From Alloprevotella rava (lineage in GTDB: Bacteria > Bacteroidota > Bacteroidia > Bacteroidales > Bacteroidaceae), in NCBI RefSeq assembly GCF_014195585.1, contig NZ_JACICA010000002.1, positions 340,048-404,047 on the forward strand: DNA of 64,000 bases, given 5' to 3'. How positions within the stretch are numbered: the first letter of the stretch is position 1; each line of letters begins with the position of its first letter. Position numbers and translations under genes: made by a program. Below, in pieces: positions 38,362 through 47,051 of the stretch. The notes under the pieces were generated by a model. It was not told the DNA's origin. It did not search any database and saw only the letters and a list, made by a program, of their open reading frames with translations.

Positions 38362-38382
38362 AGTTTTGATAGAGTTTTTTAG

Positions 38383-38411
38383 AGCCTTATTCGAAAGAAG
38401 AGAATAAGGCT
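38383..38411. terminator. Bidirectional terminator between convergent genes
   Basis: AGCCTTATTC (38383-38392) pairs perfectly with GAATAAGGCT (38402-38411); A- and T-rich flanks lie on both sides. It overlaps the stop codon of the minus-strand gene. The stem again contains CCTTATT/AATAAGG. Confidence 0.75.
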
Positions 38412-39457
38412 TATTTCTTGCGATATTTCCCCCACAGTTTTTCGCCACTCTGCCAGACTGCCACGCGCAATTGGTCGAGCAGCGTACAAGCCAAATAAAC
38501 GGCACAGAGCATCAAGGCAACGCCTAAGAAGTTGAGACCAAACGGCAAGGAGGTATCTATGTCCTTGACCCACTGAGCATAGAGCGGACGGACAAGTGTG
38601 TTCTGATGTACGAGATAGACCGTGAAAGCGCCCGCCGCCAGCCAGTTGATGGGGCGCGAAAGGCTTGAACGCAGTTGTAGGCGGTCGAAGAGAATCAGCA
38701 GAACAATTGCTTCTAAAACGTTGATAGGGAAAGAATAGGTGAGAAAGAATGTCTTTGCGATTTGATAGAAGATAAGTGGTAACCAGCTCGCAGAAGCAAA
38801 CGTGAAGAAAGCTGGGAGCAATAGGCACGCGGCATACACGATTAACAAGGTGCGTGTGCGCAAGGCTTTATAATCAACATGGAGGCGAATATAACGAGCC
38901 AGAACGTAGAGCCCCATAAAGAAAATGGCAGAATAACCCCACCGAAAATCATCGGAGAAGTGTGCAGCCAAGTCGAGCGTTGCGAAAGTGAAAAACGCAA
39001 TTAAGAAACCCTTCAACTGTTGCTTTCCTGCCGTCTCCACAAAGGCATTGAGGGCGGGCGCAAACAGATAGAGGAGCAGATACGACCATACAAACCAATA
39101 GGAGATAAAGCTTTTTGCAATAGCTATCAGTCCGCCCGTGGGCATACCCTTGAGTAGCAAAACCGTCCCCGAAGAAAGCAGGGCGATGAAGAACACCTGG
39201 AAAAGCAATTTTACGGCTTCTTTTAGCGAGGTGCGTATGCCAAACCATCCCGAAATAAGGACGAATACATTCACACCTATGATGGCCCAATGTTCCACCA
39301 AGATGCGCACGCCCCAAACCTCCGGAAGCGTCAGAATGTCCCGCCGCTGCGGCCATCCGAAGCAGAAATAATCGGCATGAAGGGTGAGAATCATAAACAT
39401 CGCCATGAAGCGGAGCAGCTCCATATTGGCCAAACGCGGTTTCTTCTGTATCGTCAT
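38411..39457 (-). CDS. Acyltransferase-3 family membrane protein
   Basis: A 348-residue protein with about 10 membrane segments. The motif NMELLRFMAMFMILTLHADY near residue 11 carries the conserved Arg and His, and INWLAAGAFTVYLVHQNTLV is the closing motif of acyltransferase 3. It probably acylates a surface sugar. The start at 39457 is chosen because the extension to 39520 reads through the likely promoter (TATTTTTG on the minus strand at 39505-39498). It converges with the flippase gene. Confidence 0.85.
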   Translation of the reverse strand: MTIQKKPRLANMELLRFMAMFMILTLHADYFCFGWPQRRDILTLPEVWGVRILVEHWAIIGVNVFVLISGWFGIRTSLKEAVKLLFQVFFIALLSSGTVLLLKGMPTGGLIAIAKSFISYWFVWSYLLLYLFAPALNAFVETAGKQQLKGFLIAFFTFATLDLAAHFSDDFRWGYSAIFFMGLYVLARYIRLHVDYKALRTRTLLIVYAACLLLPAFFTFASASWLPLIFYQIAKTFFLTYSFPINVLEAIVLLILFDRLQLRSSLSRPINWLAAGAFTVYLVHQNTLVRPLYAQWVKDIDTSLPFGLNFLGVALMLCAVYLACTLLDQLRVAVWQSGEKLWGKYRKK

Positions 39458-39575
39458 GAATTTGTCTTTTTTTAAAATCGTTGGAGTACTTTTCTGGCAA
39501 AAATAAACAAAAAAGCCCAAAAGTCAGTATATTTGCCTTGAAGCGCCTGCGGCACTTCGGCGAGAGGAGAAAGCT

Positions 39576-39612
39576 GAGTCGGACTGGTCGGACGAGTCAG
39601 ACTGGTCTGAGA
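39576..39612. repeat. Tandem CGGAC decamer repeat
   Basis: GTCGGACTGGTCGGACGAGT and a following degenerate unit (CAGACTGGTC) continue the decamer family seen at 2538, 35194 and 35722. The block lies in the leader of the next gene, between a -7 element (TATATTTG, 39528-39535) and its ATG. Confidence 0.65.
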
Positions 39613-39672
39613 ATAAGCTATCTCTCCCTCCTCTCAAAGCCACTTCCGCCGCCAAGGCTAAAACTAAACATC

Positions 39673-41337
39673 ATGCTAACAACGCTCAATATTCGCTGTA
39701 AGAATACCGGCAAGTTGCACAAAGTGCCGGCTGGCTACAATCTGGAACAAGTCTATGAGATGCTGGAACTGCATCTGCCCTACGGATGTACTTCCGCAAA
39801 AGTCAATAACAAAGTGGAAGGGCTTCATTATACCCTCTTCAACGATAAAGACATCGAGTTTCTCGATATTACTTCCGCTTCGGGAATGCGCACCTATACG
39901 CGCTCACTCTTCTTTGTGCTCTACAAAGCAGTAGTGGAACTCTATCCCGAAGCCCGCCTGCGCGTCAGCACCCCTGTCAGCAATGGCTACTACTGCCGTT
40001 TAGACGGCATCAGCTCTGGAGTGACGGACGAGGTGGTGGATGCGCTGCGCAGTAAGATGCAGGAGATCATCGCTGCCGACCTGCCGTACCACCGCATCAC
40101 CTGCCCAACGGAGGATGCTGTACGACTCTTCCGCGAAAACGGACAAGAAAGCAAAGCCGAACTCTTGGAAAGCTACGGATCGCTCTATACCAATTATTAC
40201 ACGCTGGGAGAAACGCCCGACTATTTCTACGGTTCGCTACTGATACGTACTGGACAAATCACGCTTTTCGACGTGATACCCTACTACGACGGTATTCTGC
40301 TGCGCCTCCCCGACCCCGAACATCCGCAGCAACTAAAGCCGATGATCGACCAGCACAAGATGTTCTCCGTTTTCCAAGAACAACACAACTGGCAGCATAT
40401 CTTAGGCGTCTCCACCATTGGCGAACTCAACAAAGCCAATGAGGAAGGGCGCACCAACGAACTGGTGAACGTGAGCGAAGCCCTGCAAGAGAAGAAAATC
40501 TCCCGCATGGCGGATCGCATCGCTGAGAACCCCAACATCAGAGTAATCCTCATTGCCGGCCCTTCAAGTTCGGGAAAGACTACCTTCTCCAAACGCCTCG
40601 CCGTGCAGCTCATAGCGAGCGGCAAGAAGCCCGTCGCCATCAGTTTGGACGACTATTTCGTGCATCGCCACGACACGCCGCGCACGCCGGAGGGCGAACT
40701 GGACTACGAGAATATCAACGCGCTCAACATCCCCTTACTCAACAGTCAGATCAAGGCGCTCATCGCGGGAGAGGAGGTGGAACTGCCGCGCTACAACTTC
40801 CAAACGGGAATGAGCGAGAAGAGCGGGAAACGACTAAAGCTAAATCCGGATACGCTCATCATCTTTGAAGGCATCCACGCCCTTAATCCCACGCTCACTT
40901 CCGACATCCCCGACGAGAACAAATTTAAGATCTACGCCTCGGCGCTTACGACAATCTTGCTCGACGACCACAACTACATCCCCACAACAGACAACCGTTT
41001 GCTCCGCCGCATTGTGCGCGATTATAAGTACCGCGGCTATTCGGCCGAAGACACTATCAAGCGTTGGCCGATGGTGCGTGAGGGCGAGGGAAAATGGATT
41101 TTCCCGTATCAGGAAGAGGCCGATGAAATGATGAATACGGCGCTGCTGTTCGAATTCTCCGCACTGCGCCAACAAGCGCTCCCACTGCTCGAGCAAGTGC
41201 CCGAAAGTGCGCCCGAATACTCCGAAGCCTACCGCTTGCGAAAGTTCTTGAGCTATCTGAAACCCATATCCACCAAGGGACTACCTCCCACATCGCTCCT
41301 CCGCGAATTCTTGGGCGGCAGCACATTTAAGTACTAA
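39673..41337 (+). CDS. Uridine kinase-like P-loop kinase with TGS/SAD-type N-terminus
   Basis: A 554-residue protein. Residues 1-60 look like a TGS domain, residues 60-240 like the threonyl/alanyl-tRNA synthetase second additional domain, and from about 290 there is a uridine-kinase/phosphoribulokinase domain with Walker A GPSSSGKTTFSKRL (about 295) and SLDDYFVHRHDTPRTPEGEL. This fusion is widespread in Bacteroidota and some Firmicutes; its substrate is not settled, although nucleoside kinase is usually annotated. The ATG at 39673 is chosen because upstream codons translate the decamer repeat. Confidence 0.85.
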   Translation: MLTTLNIRCKNTGKLHKVPAGYNLEQVYEMLELHLPYGCTSAKVNNKVEGLHYTLFNDKDIEFLDITSASGMRTYTRSLFFVLYKAVVELYPEARLRVSTPVSNGYYCRLDGISSGVTDEVVDALRSKMQEIIAADLPYHRITCPTEDAVRLFRENGQESKAELLESYGSLYTNYYTLGETPDYFYGSLLIRTGQITLFDVIPYYDGILLRLPDPEHPQQLKPMIDQHKMFSVFQEQHNWQHILGVSTIGELNKANEEGRTNELVNVSEALQEKKISRMADRIAENPNIRVILIAGPSSSGKTTFSKRLAVQLIASGKKPVAISLDDYFVHRHDTPRTPEGELDYENINALNIPLLNSQIKALIAGEEVELPRYNFQTGMSEKSGKRLKLNPDTLIIFEGIHALNPTLTSDIPDENKFKIYASALTTILLDDHNYIPTTDNRLLRRIVRDYKYRGYSAEDTIKRWPMVREGEGKWIFPYQEEADEMMNTALLFEFSALRQQALPLLEQVPESAPEYSEAYRLRKFLSYLKPISTKGLPPTSLLREFLGGSTFKY

Positions 41338-41505
41338 CAGCCCACAGATTTATTCTGCTCTCCCATGCACAGGCTTTGTCCGCTCGATTTCATAGAAAAA
41401 CGGCCGACTGCTCCCGCTGCGCAGAGCTTCTCCCAAAGCGAGAGACGAACACAATACTTGTTCCTCTCGCTTCTTTTCTCTAACTTCGCTCGAAAATGAA
41501 GGAAG

Positions 41506-42477
41506 ATGGATTTCAAACAGACTTTCGATTATTTCGCAGGAAAGAAAATCCTGTATGTTCACGGCTTCGGCTCGAGCGGTGCTACACATACTGCCGCACT
41601 GCTGCAGCAGAAACTTCCAGACGCTAAAGTGCTGCATCCCGACATCCCGCTGATGCCCGCCGAGCAACTGCCTTTTCTCAAGGCCCTTTGTGAGGCGGAA
41701 CAGCCCGATTTGATTATCGGAACATCCATGGGCGGAATGCTTGTGGAGAAGCTGCGCGGCTTCGACCGCATCTGTGTCAATCCGGCACTGCATATGGGAC
41801 AAACGATGGGGACGAGCATAAAATTCGGTGAATATCCCATTGCTACGCCCCGCGAAGATGGAGTGACGAAAATAAACGTTACGAAAGCCCTCGCAAAGGA
41901 GTTTGATGAGGTTTGCGCTCTCAACTTCGAGGGACTGGACAGCGAAGATGCCGCTCGCGTGGTGGGACTCTTCGGAACGCGCGACCCTTTTGTGAATTGT
42001 TTCGCCGAATTTAGTGAACACTATCCCTCTTCGGCCTATTTCGAGGGGGAGCACCGCCTCACGGACGAGGTTCTGCTCCATTCCGTCATGCCGATTGTTC
42101 GCCGCTTCTGGGAACATCAGGCCGCATTGGACTCTCCCGCCGTTTTCATTGATTATGCCACCCTCCGCGACGATTATGGGAAGCAACGCTCCTCGGCACG
42201 CTTGGCTTTCGAGACCTTGAGTCAGCGATACAATGTTTATTGTGTGGCACCGCAGGATGCACAGCCCCAGCAGTGGTTGCAGGAAAACATTGGCGTTCCG
42301 GCGTGGAATCATCTCTTTCTTACCAACCACCGCGAACGCCTTTATGGCGACTATCTCATCACCTTGGACGCGCGCGATGAGGATACTTTCCTCGGTACAA
42401 CGCTCCTCTTTGGCAGCCCACAGTTTAAGACTTGGGACGCTCTTCTCGAATATTTTGACCAATTGGGAGGACAATAA
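41506..42477 (+). CDS. YqiA/YcfP-type alpha/beta hydrolase
   Basis: A 323-residue cytoplasmic protein with the esterase-like start KILYVHGFGSSGATHTAALL, nucleophile elbow IIGTSMGGMLVEKL (Ser near residue 77) and a C-terminal half beginning near 190 that I cannot place. The N-terminal 190 residues match the size of YqiA esterases; the extra 130 residues (including SAYFEGEHRLTDEVLLHSVM and YCVAPQDAQPQQWLQENIG) are an extension common only in this phylum as far as I recall. It lies between the kinase and cytidylyltransferase genes in the same direction. Confidence 0.72.
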   Translation: MDFKQTFDYFAGKKILYVHGFGSSGATHTAALLQQKLPDAKVLHPDIPLMPAEQLPFLKALCEAEQPDLIIGTSMGGMLVEKLRGFDRICVNPALHMGQTMGTSIKFGEYPIATPREDGVTKINVTKALAKEFDEVCALNFEGLDSEDAARVVGLFGTRDPFVNCFAEFSEHYPSSAYFEGEHRLTDEVLLHSVMPIVRRFWEHQAALDSPAVFIDYATLRDDYGKQRSSARLAFETLSQRYNVYCVAPQDAQPQQWLQENIGVPAWNHLFLTNHRERLYGDYLITLDARDEDTFLGTTLLFGSPQFKTWDALLEYFDQLGGQ

Positions 42478-42549
42478 CTCAAATCTCTCCTTTCTGTTGC
42501 CAGTCAGCCTCGTCTGCCTGGTCAGCCCGAACCTCTCACCCCAAAACAA

Positions 42550-44085
42550 ATGCGCAATATAGCAATCATCTTAGCCGGCGGCAGCGGAAAACGCTTCGGC
42601 GCCGATATGCCAAAGCAGTTCTTGCTGATGGCGGGAAAAAGAATCATCGAACATTCCATTGAGGCTTTCGAACGCAATGCCCATATCGATGAAATTTGCG
42701 TGGTATCGAATCCCGATTTTCTGGAAGAAACCCAGAAGATAGTGGCTCAGGCCCACTACCAGAAGGTGCGCCATGTGATTGCGGGTGGGCAAGAACGCTC
42801 CGATTCCACTGTCAACGCCCTTCGCCTCTATAAGGCTGAAACGGCCAACCTCATCTTCCACGATGCTGTGCGCCCACTCGTCAGTCAGCGCATCATCGAC
42901 GATGTTTGCCGTGCGCTGAAAACGCAGCGTGCCGTCAATGTCACCATTCCGTCGGCCGATACGCTCATCGTGCGGCAAGGCGACTATGTCAAACAAGTGC
43001 CCGACCGCCGATGGATAGAACGGGTGCAAACGCCGCAGGGATTCCATGTGGGCACGATTGTGAAGGCTTACGCTGAGGCTCTCAAAGACCCCGCCTTCAA
43101 GGCAACAGATGATTGCGGCGTCGTGACAAAGTATCTGCCCGATGTGCCCGTATTCCTCGTGGCGGGAGAAGAACGAAATCAGAAACTCACCTATCGGGAG
43201 GACTTGCCAGTGCTGGAGAACTTATACAACCGCAGTCTCTGCCAATCGGCTGAAACCGCACCCTCTTCCGCTGCTCCTTCCGCTGTCTCCGCGCCCGATT
43301 CCTATCTCCGTGAATACCGCCAGCGCGAGTTGCGCCCATTGCAACTGAAGATGCTGGAGATGCTCACCACCATCACCGACATTCTCGAACGCAACAATAT
43401 CCCTTATTGGCTCGAGGGCGGAACCCTACTGGGAGCCATGCGCCATGGAGGTTTCATTCCCTGGGATGATGATGTCGACATCGACATTCTGGCTGCCGAC
43501 ACGGAGCGCATGAAGGAAGCGTTGCGCCGCGAGTTGCCCCCAACGATGATCTTACCCGACCCGCCGGCAAAGACTCCTATCTATAAGGTGCGCGACTTGA
43601 ACAGTTTCTTTGTTGAGTTTGCGGACGATTTCCGACAGGACTACGCCAAGGGCGTTTATGTAGATATTTTCCCGAAGGTGGAATGTCCCTCTTTTCCGCG
43701 CGGTTTCACCAAACGCATTGCTAAGGGCTATTGTCGTTCCAATTCGATACTCCACAAGCAGCACTACTACAGTTGGCGCTCCGTTGCTGAACTGTTCTAT
43801 TTCGGCATAAAGCGCGCACTCTGTGGGGCTATCTGGCACACGGCTTCCCTCTTCTTCCCGAAAGGCAAGTATGTATCGATGATGCTGAAAAATAATGGTT
43901 GCGGACTGATGCACCGCAAGGACAAACTCTTCCCCCTGAAAAAGGTGAGATTTGAAGACCGCGAATTTTTTGCCCCTGCCGACCCCGATTTCTTCCTCCG
44001 AGAATGCTTCGGAAATTGGCGAGAGCTGCCGCCCGAAAACCAGCGACAAGTGCATTCTATCTACTACGATGTGGAGTTGCTCTAA
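42550..44085 (+). CDS. Fusion of IspD/TarI-type cytidylyltransferase and LicD-type phosphotransferase
   Basis: A 511-residue two-domain protein. Residues 1-227 form a CTP-dependent sugar-alcohol-phosphate transferase (IILAGGSGKRFGADMPKQFL, then HDAVRPLVS and the IspD/TarI-type ERVQTPQGF). Residues 258-511 form a LicD domain (YWLEGGTLLGAMRHGGFIPW, then DDDVDIDI with its metal-binding Asp cluster). The first half could make CDP-ribitol, CDP-glycerol or CDP-methylerythritol, and the second half could pass the phospho-polyol to a glycan. The fusion argues for a surface phospho-decoration role rather than isoprenoid synthesis, but this is inference. A Ser/Ala/Pro-rich linker joins the domains. Confidence 0.85.
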   Translation: MRNIAIILAGGSGKRFGADMPKQFLLMAGKRIIEHSIEAFERNAHIDEICVVSNPDFLEETQKIVAQAHYQKVRHVIAGGQERSDSTVNALRLYKAETANLIFHDAVRPLVSQRIIDDVCRALKTQRAVNVTIPSADTLIVRQGDYVKQVPDRRWIERVQTPQGFHVGTIVKAYAEALKDPAFKATDDCGVVTKYLPDVPVFLVAGEERNQKLTYREDLPVLENLYNRSLCQSAETAPSSAAPSAVSAPDSYLREYRQRELRPLQLKMLEMLTTITDILERNNIPYWLEGGTLLGAMRHGGFIPWDDDVDIDILAADTERMKEALRRELPPTMILPDPPAKTPIYKVRDLNSFFVEFADDFRQDYAKGVYVDIFPKVECPSFPRGFTKRIAKGYCRSNSILHKQHYYSWRSVAELFYFGIKRALCGAIWHTASLFFPKGKYVSMMLKNNGCGLMHRKDKLFPLKKVRFEDREFFAPADPDFFLRECFGNWRELPPENQRQVHSIYYDVELL

Positions 44086-44146
44086 GTGCAGCTCCTCCGC
44101 ACATCCCTCTCACTGCTGCTTAGATCCTCCCATCCAGCAACAGCAA

Positions 44147-44180
44147 AAAGCTCCTGACTCTTCAGAAGCTTTATTTTTTG
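44147..44180 (+). terminator. Intrinsic terminator after cytidylyltransferase-LicD gene
   Basis: AGCTCCTGA (44149-44157) pairs with TCAGAAGCT (44162-44170, one mismatch), followed by TTATTTTTT. Confidence 0.65.
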
Positions 44181-44374
44181 CCGTAGCCTATTCACGAAGA
44201 ATACCGCGAAAAGGATGAAGCGCCCTTAAAGACTTTCTTTTTCTGAAGTTGTAGTGAAGTTTTTCGTCTTGATAATAATTTTGGAACCAATGTTTTATGT
44301 TCACAAAGAAGTTTCTAAATCTTTTCCCAAATATTTTTGGAGGACATACATCTAATGATATAGTTTCGCGCAAA

Positions 44375-44640
44375 CATCCTTATTGCGTCAGCCCATCCCC
44401 TCATTGCGTTCGAGAATACAATAAGGCTATCAGTTGGTAGCCTTATTGCGTCAACCCACGCGCTTATTGCGTTCGGGAAAGCAATAAGGCTATTCGTCCA
44501 CGCCCTTATTGCGTCAGCTCATCCCCTTATTGCGTTTGAGAATACAATAAGGCTATCCGTCAGCAGCCTTATTGCCTCAGCTCACGCGCTTATTGTGTTC
44601 GGAAATCCAATAAGGTTATCAGCTCCCCCCTTATTGCGTC
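44375..44640. repeat. CCTTATTG/CAATAAGG array of E2 copy ii; part of gene-free stretch 44086-45362
   Basis: At least eleven CCTTATTG, CTTATTG or CAATAAGG units alternate in orientation in 265 bases, so that adjacent units can pair as hairpins. The spacers between units are short and similar (for example GCGTCAGC and GCGTTCGAGAATA). This is the longest array in the window; others lie at 2.7, 13.2, 18.5, 23.3, 35.5, 59.2 and 63.3 kb. It is not a CRISPR: the units are palindromic halves of 8-12 bases and the spacers are not unique 30-mers. Confidence 0.8.
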
Positions 44641-44673
44641 CACTCGCGCTGCGATGTAGCGTGTTCACCCACT

Positions 44674-44775
44674 GTCCCCGGCGGGGACACACCATGCGTA
44701 ACCGCGGGTGATGCCCAAAGGGCGAACCCGTGGGAAAGGGATGCACAAACTTCCGACGCAGGAAGCGTCGCACAG
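44674..44775 (-). repeat. E3 three-hairpin element, copy A
   Basis: Three hairpins: GTCCCC-GGC-GGGGAC (44674-44688), CGGGT...CCCG with inner GCCC/GGGC (44705-44730), and CGACGC-AGGAA-type loop-GCGTCG (44754-44770). The reverse complement aligns with 45036-45151. CACCCACT is repeated directly at 44666-44673 and 44776-44783, on either side of the element. Confidence 0.7.
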
Positions 44776-44784
44776 CACCCACTT

Positions 44785-44976
44785 CCCCCTCCCAAGAGTT
44801 TATTTTTTCGTCGTCACATCGTCACGTTGTCACACTTTGAGCATAACCGCCTGATAATGTATTCATTGCAGGCGTGACGACGCGTGACAACGGTGTGACA
44901 ACAAAGGGCAATCGTTGTCACGCGTATAAGCTCCTTTCTATCAGCTTCTTCCCTTCCTCCGTGACAACGTGACAAC
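44785..44976. repeat. GTTGTCAC array of E2 copy ii
   Basis: After CTCCCAAGAGTTTATTTTTT come CGTCGTCAC, CGTCAC and GTTGTCAC units (44809-44832), then GTGACGAC, GTGACAAC and GTGTGACAAC units (44873-44902), GTTGTCAC (44914-44921), and GTGACAACGTGACAAC (44961-44976). The flanks and order match 18.67-18.84 and 63.42-63.50 kb. Confidence 0.75.
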
Positions 44977-45035
44977 AAAAATCGAGTTTTTCTATAGGAG
45001 GAGAGAGGGAGAATACTCCCTCAACGCTTTCAGTG

Positions 45036-45151
45036 CGACACCTCCGGTGTCGAAAGTTTGTGTTGCTATCTGTCCACTTCTCCACGGGTTCGCCCTCACG
45101 ATTGTTCGGGCATCACTCGCGGTTAAACATAGTGCGTCTCCGCCGGAGGCG
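45036..45151 (+). repeat. E3 three-hairpin element, copy B
   Basis: Hairpins at 45036-45052 (CGACACC/GGTGTCG), 45085-45119 (GGGTTCGCCC pairing with GGGCATCACTC, loop longer than in copy A) and 45135-45151 (CGTCTCC/GGAGGCG). AAGTTTGTG and CACGGGTTCGCCC are shared word for word with copy A in the opposite orientation. Stem bases differ between copies, yet pairing is kept. Confidence 0.7.
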
Positions 45152-45269
45152 TAGGTTACTTTATATAGATGTGGTTTAGGAGGTAGTGTAGAATCATTAA
45201 AAATAGCCTAAATAGTGTTGATTCATCACTCTGGTATTTCTTTTTTCTTTTTAGAAAAGTCTTAAAATC

Positions 45270-45302
45270 TTGTGTAAATCATTGACTTTATCCTTATCTT
45301 TG
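45270..45302 (+). promoter_or_regulatory. Promoter of LRR protein gene
   Basis: TTG (45270-45272), a 22-base spacer and TATCTTTG (45295-45302). The -7 box is perfect and the spacer slightly long; the leader is about 54 bases. Confidence 0.6.
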
Positions 45303-45362
45303 TCCAATAGAGTCTTATCTGCCTCTTAATCAGCCGAAATACTCATATCTAAAATATCTATT

Positions 45363-46874
45363 ATGAAAAAGTCTTTACTTTCTGTCTTTTTTCTATTGCT
45401 GTCCACAATCGTGTCGGCACAGACCATTACGCTTAAGAGCTCTATGCCTAAGGATGAAGCACTACGCCTTTCGATAGCTGCTCGCGGAGGTAGCGTGAAG
45501 ATTGGAACAGGTGACGGCACAACAAGTGTCTATTCGGTTTCGGAAAATCTCGAAACGCCTACATTCCTGCCGCTGAAAGCTACAGCCAACAAACCTACCA
45601 TTACGATTGAAGGCGATGTTTTAGGACTCGAATGCTCCTCGCTTAAACTCTCTTCTATCGACTGTTCTCAAGCGGCATCGCTGACGGTGCTAAAATGTGA
45701 TATCAACGAACTTTCTTCGCTTGATGTATCGAAGAACACAAAGTTGAAGCGTCTCTATTGTAACGACAACGAGCTTGCGGCGCTCAACTACGGTGGTGGA
45801 GCTGAACTCCTTCTGCTCTATTGCCAGGAGAACCAGTTGTCTTCGCTTGATCTTTCGCAGGCAACTCATCTCACAGAACTGGCCTGCTATCGCAATCAAT
45901 TGAAGAGCATAGATGTCTCCCATTGTCCTAATCTGAAAGTACTGAATTGCAGTCGCAACAAGATTACAAAGCTCAATGTGAGCAAACTGTCGCAGCTCAA
46001 GATGCTTTATTGCGAACAGTGCAAACTGGACGAACTTGACGTGACAAACAATCCCCTTCTTACTCATCTATATTGTGGTGATAACAAGCTTAAAGTGCTT
46101 GATGTGAGTAAACAGACGGCACTGGAAGAACTCAACTGCAAGCTCAATGAGCTCAGCACGCTCGATCTCTCTCAAAATACGGCACTCGAGGAGCTTTACT
46201 GCTTCAGCAATCAGCTCAAGGAACTGAGTGTAGCCCATTTGGAAAACCTCATGACGCTGAGCTGTGGCGACAATCAGTTGCAGACACTCGACCTCTCTCA
46301 TAACTCTGCACTCAAAGAAGCAAGTTTGAGCTATAACAAACTTACAGCCTTGACCATCGCTGGTAATGCTTCCCTCCACTCATTAGCCTGCGATCACAAT
46401 CAAATCAGCGAACTCTCAGCAACGGGTTGCAGTGGATTGCGTGCGCTCCTCATGGACCACAACAATCTTAGCGGCGATGCCTCGCTGCGTCTGATCCAGA
46501 GTTTGCCAGAAGTGGATGAGGGTTATTTGATGCTGTTCAATCATGCGGAAGATTCTACCCCCGATATGAACTGTATAACAGACGAGGGGCTTCGACAAGC
46601 TACGGCGAAGAAGTGGTACGTTTTGAACGGTGAGGAACTTGTTAAGACGGGTATAGGCAATATTCAATTTTCTAAAGAAACGAATCGGCCTGTTATTGCT
46701 TTCGATGGTCGTTCCGTGAGCTTTACGGGAGGGAGTACCAGCTGGAGGCTCTATGCTACCAATGGTATGTTATTGCAGGAGGGCTTCGGCACAAGCGTAC
46801 GTTTCCCCTCTCTCCCCAAAGGCGTATATATATTGAGCTACGGCCAGTTCTCCAAGAAATTCATAATGAAATAG
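45363..46874 (+). CDS. Exported leucine-rich-repeat protein with T9SS-like C-terminal tail
   Basis: A 503-residue protein with a signal peptide (MKKSLLSVFFLLLSTIVSAQ), an N-terminal domain (21-80) and about 12-14 leucine-rich repeats of 21 residues (residues 85-375; consensus L..L.C..N.L..LD.S). The last 75 residues include SWRLYATNGMLLQEG and LPKGVYILSYGQFSKKFIMK, the pattern of type IX secretion sorting domains. It is therefore probably carried across the outer membrane and may bind host or partner proteins. The gene stands alone, with its own promoter and terminator. Confidence 0.85.
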   Translation: MKKSLLSVFFLLLSTIVSAQTITLKSSMPKDEALRLSIAARGGSVKIGTGDGTTSVYSVSENLETPTFLPLKATANKPTITIEGDVLGLECSSLKLSSIDCSQAASLTVLKCDINELSSLDVSKNTKLKRLYCNDNELAALNYGGGAELLLLYCQENQLSSLDLSQATHLTELACYRNQLKSIDVSHCPNLKVLNCSRNKITKLNVSKLSQLKMLYCEQCKLDELDVTNNPLLTHLYCGDNKLKVLDVSKQTALEELNCKLNELSTLDLSQNTALEELYCFSNQLKELSVAHLENLMTLSCGDNQLQTLDLSHNSALKEASLSYNKLTALTIAGNASLHSLACDHNQISELSATGCSGLRALLMDHNNLSGDASLRLIQSLPEVDEGYLMLFNHAEDSTPDMNCITDEGLRQATAKKWYVLNGEELVKTGIGNIQFSKETNRPVIAFDGRSVSFTGGSTSWRLYATNGMLLQEGFGTSVRFPSLPKGVYILSYGQFSKKFIMK

Positions 46875-46952
46875 GAGAGAAGAGATACACAGCAAGATGC
46901 TTGGTGCAGCTTGTAAGTCGTGTAGGTCTATTCCTTATAAATCTAAAGTTTT

Positions 46953-46990
46953 CCCTAACAGGCACCCGAGAGGGTACTGTTAGGGTTTTT
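46953..46990 (+). terminator. Intrinsic terminator after LRR gene
   Basis: CCCTAACAG (46953-46961) pairs with CTGTTAGGG (46977-46985), followed by five T residues; an inner ACCC/GGGT pair extends the stem. Confidence 0.85.
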
Positions 46991-47038
46991 CGTTGTCTTG
47001 GGTGGAATTGTGCGATCAGACGGCTCAGAAAAAAGTAG

Positions 47039-47046
47039 TATCTTTG
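47039..47046 (+). promoter_or_regulatory. -7 element directly before miaB
   Basis: TATCTTTG ends six bases before the A of the miaB ATG (47052). Bacteroidota transcripts start about 6-8 bases after this box, so the mRNA would have almost no leader. Confidence 0.55.
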
Positions 47047-47051
47047 CAGCC

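Noticed and set aside
44375..44640. Possible CRISPR array
   Set aside because: Units are 8-12 bases, alternate in orientation and have similar short spacers; no cas genes are in the window.
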